A stretch of 5,830 bases of DNA, taken from contig JAAFHG010000266.1 of the NCBI GenBank assembly GCA_013297585.1, forward strand, positions 1-5,830, read 5' to 3'. How positions within the stretch are numbered: position 1 is the first letter of the stretch; the number at the start of each line of letters is the position of its first letter. A program made the translations under genes and the position numbers. Under the pieces are notes generated by a model, which made no database searches, was not told the DNA's origin, and saw nothing but the letters and a program-made list of their open reading frames with translations. Origin of the DNA: Chitinophagales bacterium (GTDB taxonomy: Bacteria > Bacteroidota > Bacteroidia > Chitinophagales > Chitinophagaceae). Of the stretch, positions 5,004-5,830 are shown piece after piece.

Positions 5004-5830
5004 ATGAGAAAATTATGGATAGCACTTGTGGCTTTGGTACCTGCACTTGCACAAGCGCAACAATTAGATAAATCGGTAGCAGCGGTAAATGATTCGGTAA
5101 TTGCTTGGCGCAGGCATTTTCACCAATTTCCTGAATTATCTAACAGAGAATACAATACGGGTGCTTACATAGCGGCTTACCTTACCAAGCTTGGTTTACA
5201 AGTAAAATATCCATTTGCCAAAACAGGTGTGGTAGCCATATTAAAAGGCGGTAAGCCCGGCCCTGTGGTAGCGTTACGTGCAGATATAGATGCATTACCT
5301 GTGGTCGAACGTGTGACAGTACCTTATGCATCAAAAGTAAATAGTGAGTATGATGGTAAAAAAGTAGGCGTAATGCATGCTTGCGGTCACGATTCGCACA
5401 CTTCTATTTTAATGGGCGCAGCAACGGTATTACAACAAATGCAACGAGAAGTTGCTGGTACGGTGGTATTTATGTTTCAGCCAGCAGAAGAAGGTGCACC
5501 GGGCACAGAAGAAGGTGGCGCACCATTGATGATAAAAGAAGGCGTAATGGACAACCCAAAAGTAGATGCGGTATTTGGCTTGCACATTAACTCGCAAACA
5601 GAAATTGGTACCATTAAATATACTTCTGGCGCAACCATGGCTTCAAGCGATTGGTTTACCGTAAAAGTAAAAGGTAAGCAAACGCATGGCTCGCAACCTT
5701 GGAGCGGTATAGATCCAATAATGGTGGCTACGCAAATTATTAATGGCTTTCAAACCATTGTGAGCAGACAAAGTGAACTGACCAAAGCCCCTGTTGTAAT
5801 TTCTGTTGGTGTAATAAATGCAGGCGTAAG
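5004..5830 (+). CDS. Exported M20 family amidohydrolase (M20D, hippurate hydrolase-like), 3' end outside window
   Basis: This metal-dependent hydrolase belongs to the M20D group, whose members cleave N-acyl amino acids such as hippurate or IAA conjugates; the exact substrate cannot be read here. The frame is open from the ATG at 5004 to the window edge (275 codons), and the family is usually about 400-430 residues, so about two thirds is present. A signal peptide is clear (MRKLWIALVALVPALAQA, cleavage near Gln19), which places it in the periplasm. Motifs in order are WRRHFHQFPELS (35-46), RADIDALP (92-99), MHACGHDSH (124-132) with metal ligands Cys127 and His129, FQPAEEG (158-164) with predicted general base Glu162 and metal ligand Glu163, and GLH (192-194) with His194. 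The dimerisation domain begins near 203 and contains QTHGSQPWSGIDPI (226-239), where many relatives have Pro-His instead of Pro-Trp. It is transcribed divergently from xylB. A sampled 60-base line holds 33 G+C, far above the lipoprotein gene. Confidence 0.94.
   Translation, partial: MRKLWIALVALVPALAQAQQLDKSVAAVNDSVIAWRRHFHQFPELSNREYNTGAYIAAYLTKLGLQVKYPFAKTGVVAILKGGKPGPVVALRADIDALPVVERVTVPYASKVNSEYDGKKVGVMHACGHDSHTSILMGAATVLQQMQREVAGTVVFMFQPAEEGAPGTEEGGAPLMIKEGVMDNPKVDAVFGLHINSQTEIGTIKYTSGATMASSDWFTVKVKGKQTHGSQPWSGIDPIMVATQIINGFQTIVSRQSELTKAPVVISVGVINAGV

Noticed and set aside
4846..5052. Minus-strand open frame of 68 codons with a hydrophobic product
   Set aside because: It begins inside the signal-peptide codons of the well-supported amidohydrolase gene on the other strand and has no recognisable motif or promoter.
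5381..5590. Plus-strand 69-codon open frame rich in Arg
   Set aside because: It lies wholly inside the amidohydrolase in another frame; the Arg-rich composition is a by-product of reading that gene out of frame.
1..5830. Search for CRISPR repeats, tRNA, transposase, toxin-antitoxin or defence genes
   Set aside because: No regularly spaced direct repeats, cloverleaf-like sequence, transposase motif or defence-domain signature was seen by eye on either strand.

Overview
The window reads as chromosomal DNA from a member of the Bacteroidota, most likely a Chitinophagaceae-like sphingobacterium. The clues are low G+C, start codons without Shine-Dalgarno sequences, several -7 boxes resembling TAnnTTTG, and protein variants typical of this phylum (the pyrophosphatase, the TraB/GumN protein, the xylulokinase and the M20 amidohydrolase). 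The taxonomic call is inference from these features, not from a search.

Layout, left to right. (1) 1-1091 (+): the C-terminal part of a membrane pyrophosphatase (hppA) whose start lies off the left edge. It ends in an unusual tail of about 90 residues that is predicted to be periplasmic, and a strong terminator follows it. (2) 1201-1689 (+): a small AT-rich lipoprotein gene of unknown function. (3) 1833-2093 (+): a very small exported or membrane-anchored protein with four cysteines, function unknown, closed by a clear GC-rich terminator. (4) 2252-3112 (+): a secreted TraB/GumN (Tiki-like) protein. (5) A 15-bp-stem hairpin shared by two convergent genes. (6) 3159-4637 (-): xylulokinase (xylB). 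(7) 4638-5003: a 366-bp divergent regulatory region with several operator-like palindromes. (8) 5004 to the right edge (+): an exported M20 family amidohydrolase, cut off at the window end after 275 codons.

The genes look like separate transcription units rather than one operon, because almost every junction holds a terminator, a promoter candidate or both. The pyrophosphatase couples PPi hydrolysis to ion pumping. Xylulokinase feeds xylulose into the pentose phosphate pathway and appears to be locally regulated, with a LacI-family-type operator and a separate 21-bp palindrome upstream of it. Most of the other products are exported: lipoprotein, Cys-rich small protein, TraB/GumN protein and amidohydrolase. 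I found no CRISPR array, tRNA, rRNA, insertion sequence or recognisable defence system. The parts most worth a second look are the control region upstream of xylB, the pyrophosphatase tail and the two small unknown exported proteins.
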